Positions 61,401 through 64,000 of a DNA stretch of 64,000 nucleotides are shown one piece after another. Under the pieces are notes generated by a model. That model saw only the letters and a program-made list of their open reading frames with translations, made no database searches and was not told where the DNA came from. Where the stretch lies: NCBI GenBank assembly GCA_022885665.1, contig JAGQDJ010000025.1, positions 558,001 to 622,000 on the forward strand, in the 5' to 3' direction. How positions within the stretch are numbered: position 1 is the first letter of the stretch; the number at the start of each line of letters is the position of its first letter. Made by a program: the position numbers and the translations under genes. Source of the DNA: Triops longicaudatus. Its lineage: Eukaryota; Arthropoda; Branchiopoda; Notostraca; Triopsidae.

Positions 61401-64000
61401 TAATAAAAGACCTTATCAACTGCAGTAAAACCTTGTTTTAAAGAACCCTTTTATGACGAATACCAGTAACATTAGACACATTTTTGGGTCATGAGGTATG
61501 CAAGTATGTAGAAGCGTCTGATATAACAAACTTCGGATATATCGAAGCTTTTCTGTTTCCAGCGGGTTCCTTATAACGAGACTCTACTGTATTATTACTA
61601 CTATTCCTTCGTAACTACTTATTATTCGATGCTACTATAATTTTTGCTGAATTTAATAAACTTAAAATTACAATTAATAATTAGTTTAAATTTTTTATTA
61701 TTTTTTTCAGGATCGTTTTTGTGTTCGAACGGTAAGTGCATCAATGCAGCGCTGCGTTGCGACAATCAGAATGACTGCGGGGATCATTCCGACGAAACCA
61801 ATTGTCCGGAAGCGTGTCATTACCACATGGAATCAAGCGGTGATAGTTTTGACAGCCCGAACTACCCCAGCCGGTACAAGCCTTTGGCTGACTGCAAATG
61901 GACACTTGAAGGACCCGTGGGTACTTCTATCGTGCTCCAATTCTCTGAATTCGAAACGGAGAAAACTTTCGACACAGTCCAAATTTTGTCCGGTGGACGC
62001 AGCGAAGATGCCTCCGTCACTTTGGCAACCCTATCAGGAAAGCAAGACTTGAGCAGTCAATTCTTCATTTCGGCCTCGAACTTTATGATCGTCAAATTCC
62101 GCTCTGACGCCACCGTAGAAAAGGGCGGTTTTAGGTAAGTTTAGGAAGTGCGTGTAAGACACCGGCCATTTCCGTGTTTGGTTATAGGGCGTCTTGGAAA
62201 ACTGAACCGCTCGAATGCATCAAAATGCTACAAGCCATCCCTCAAGGTCAAGAATTGGTTTCCCCCGGATTTCCGCAAAGTTACCCTGGCGGTTTGGAAT
62301 GCTTGTACGTAATTTCGGCACCGCAAGGAAAAGTCGTTACTTTGATGGTATTGAGCTTTTACTGTTGATATAAAAGAAAAAAAATATTGCTTTATTTTTA
62401 AATATTCGAGTTCGATGATTTACAATCTTGGTAAAATTGTTCGTTACAGATCGAGGAGTTCGATATGGAACTAGACAAGGATTACGTGTTGGTTCGCGAC
62501 GGGCCTATGGCCAATTCGCCTCGTCTTGCATTGTTGACGGGCGATAAACAGAGCAATCCCTTGTTTTTGCAAAGCACGGGTAATGTTATGTACCTATACG
62601 TGCGAACTGATTTAAGCGAATCTCGTCGCGGTTTCCGATTCCGCTACTCTTTGGGTAATTATTTTATTATTATTCACTAACTTGATTTTACGATTGTTTT
62701 TTTGGGCGTCGTAGGTTGCGACATTACTTTAGAAATGAATAACGGAACCATCTCGTCACCTGGGTTTGGAATGCATGAATATCCTGCTAATCAAGAATGC
62801 AGTTACCATTTACGCGGACCTGGAGGCGCACCCTTGTCTTTGCGATTCACCGACTTCAATTTGGACGACTCTGACCACGTTCTGGTAAGTTACGCTGCTA
62901 AAAATTGCCATAATCTTATCACAAGTAACCTTTTGATTTTTTAAAGGCTTACGATGGCAGCAATTCCAACGGTGTCAGACTTCACCCAGGCTCAGGCTTT
63001 AGCGGAAAAAACGTACCCAAATTAACTCTTACGGCTTCGAGTGGTGACCTACTCTTGCGTTTTGTGACAGATCCTCTGCGGTCGGGCAAAGGCTGGAAAG
63101 CGGTCTTTTCCGCTGGTAAGAGCTGCTGGAAGCATTTACCAACTTTTTTTCATTATCTTTTTGTCTACAACAGATTGTCCTACGTTGAAGCCGGGCGATA
63201 ACGCTATCGCTTCTACGCGTGACACAGCTTTCGGCACTGAAGTTACCTTCACTTGCCCTCGTGGACACGAATTCGCCACCGGCGTGACCAATATCGTAAC
63301 CAGGTGCCAGCCAGGGGGACAATGGTCCGTGTCCTATATCCCAAAATGTCAAGGTTCGTAGTTTCCTTTCGCCATAACTAGCGCTTTAATTTAAAACTGT
63401 GCGTGTTTGTGCGTTCTTTAGAGGTATATTGCGGTCCGGTACCCCAGATTGATAATGGCTTTGCCATTGCGGCCACTAATGTGACCTACCAGGGTGAAGC
63501 CACTTACCAGTGTTACGCTGGCTTCGGCTTCCCCTCGAACATGCCAACAGAAACGATTAGCTGTACCGAGGCTGGCCAATGGGAGGCGCTACCTACCTGT
63601 CTTGGTAAGCCCAACTGTCAACACCTTCTTAATACACGGTTGAACTAGTTCCCAGTTTAACCACAGATGCTTACGTTTAAAAGTTGCGTTTGTGAGAAAT
63701 AGGTGTAATTTCCAAGTATAACTAGTTCTAATTTTAAAAAGTGAAAAAAATGACTGATTTTTTAATCAAATTAATAATAACGTCGTGTATTTGGTAAATA
63801 GCTTCGCAATGTCCTCCGTTGCCGGAAGTGGCACATGCCAACACTACCGTTTTGAATGGCGTGGGTAGAAATTACGGCACCGTGATCCGTTATGAATGTG
63901 ACCCCGGCTACCAACGCAACGGCCTTCCGGTGCTCTTGTGTCAGAGCAATGGAACTTGGTCCGCTGATGTTCCTTCTTGCACGAAGAAACATTGCCGTAT
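58499..64000 (+). CDS. C-type lectin / LDLa / CUB / sushi extracellular protein (3' end outside window)
   Basis: Exons: 58499-58570, 59043-59070, 59941-60022, 60952-61124, 61195-61335, 61711-62134, 62188-62347, 62450-62654, 62715-62884, 62947-63115, 63174-63353, 63422-63604, 63802-64000 (open at the window end). In frame, about 728 residues visible. Signal peptide about 1-23 (ALAILAVASICVSASLAQ). C-type lectin-like domain about 33-163 (GWELRGLFCYKF, AYWLGL, SWALSTCESLLPFVC). It lacks clear EPN/QPD and WND calcium motifs, so sugar binding is doubtful. LDL-receptor class A about 167-202 (LCSNGKCINAALRCD, DCGDHSDE with intact acidic ligands). Then three CUB domains (SPNYPSRY, SPGFPQSYPGG, SPGFGMHEYP) and three sushi domains (CPTLKPG, CGPVPQIDNGF, CPPLPEVAHA). 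The order resembles the N-terminal half of arthropod Uninflatable-type apical matrix proteins. That is a suggestion from memory, not a demonstrated orthology. Confidence 0.9.
58571..60951 (+). other. Introns around the short second and third lectin exons
   Basis: The 28-nt second exon and 82-nt third exon are separated by introns of 472, 870 and 929 bp. No other exon fits frame, and no recognisable element is seen. Confidence 0.5.
61422..61592. mobile_element. Pogo/Tigger-like MITE copy
   Basis: Located in the intron 61336-61710 of the lectin/CUB/sushi gene. The left end GCAGTAAAACCTTGTTTTAA with AGAACCC (61422-61448) and the right end GGGTTCCTTATAACGAGACT with CTACTGTA (to about 61592) form imperfect terminal inverted repeats. 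It is about 170 bp, non-coding and of the same family as the copies at 831, 3561, 3739 and 38092. Confidence 0.6.

Noticed and set aside
1..64000. CRISPR arrays, operons, prokaryotic mobile systems, tRNA or rRNA genes
   Set aside because: All genes are spliced eukaryotic genes. No regularly spaced repeats with unique spacers and no recognisable tRNA or rRNA sequence was seen by eye.

Overview
This is a eukaryotic nuclear window with spliced genes, GT-AG introns of about 55 bp to 4.9 kb, AT-rich intergenic DNA and decayed transposon fragments. The gene set points to an arthropod, probably a pancrustacean. It contains gliotactin, an ITG-like (prohormone-3 type) neuropeptide precursor and a Stumps/BCAP-type adaptor. 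I cannot name the species. Gene models were built by hand by joining open exons at GT/AG sites and checking that every junction keeps frame. All eight complete models close in frame.

Layout. 5-4960 (+): 3' part of a kidney-type glutaminase gene, carrying two alternative 122-nt versions of one catalytic-core exon. 5972-13168 (-): ITG-like neuropeptide precursor in five exons. 13169-16417: no gene seen. 16418-20244 (+): 491-aa protein with an N-myristoylation signal and coiled coil, family not recognised. 20956-27095 (-): gliotactin, a catalytically dead cholinesterase-like junction protein. 28755-30574 (+): splicing factor PRPF38B. 30970-36321 (-): MDC1-like DNA-damage mediator with a TQPN repeat array and C-terminal tandem BRCT. 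36924-39315 (+): small two-RRM protein, head to head with MDC1. 41947-53657 (+): Stumps/BCAP-type adaptor (TIR, DBB, ankyrin, YxxM motifs). 58499-64000 (+): 5' part of a secreted or membrane C-type lectin/LDLa/CUB/sushi protein, cut by the window end.

The neighbours do not form one pathway. They are ordinary housekeeping, junction and signalling genes of a compact animal genome. The most notable observation is the duplicated glutaminase exon. The two copies have the same length and phase, both keep the catalytic asparagine, and using both or neither breaks the frame, so they should be spliced mutually exclusively. Other points of interest are the LTG (not ITG) C-terminal peptide of the neuropeptide precursor, the TQPN array of the MDC1 homologue, gliotactin with a long low-complexity N-terminus and a very short PDZ-ending tail, and a family of short pogo/Tigger-like inverted-repeat elements.
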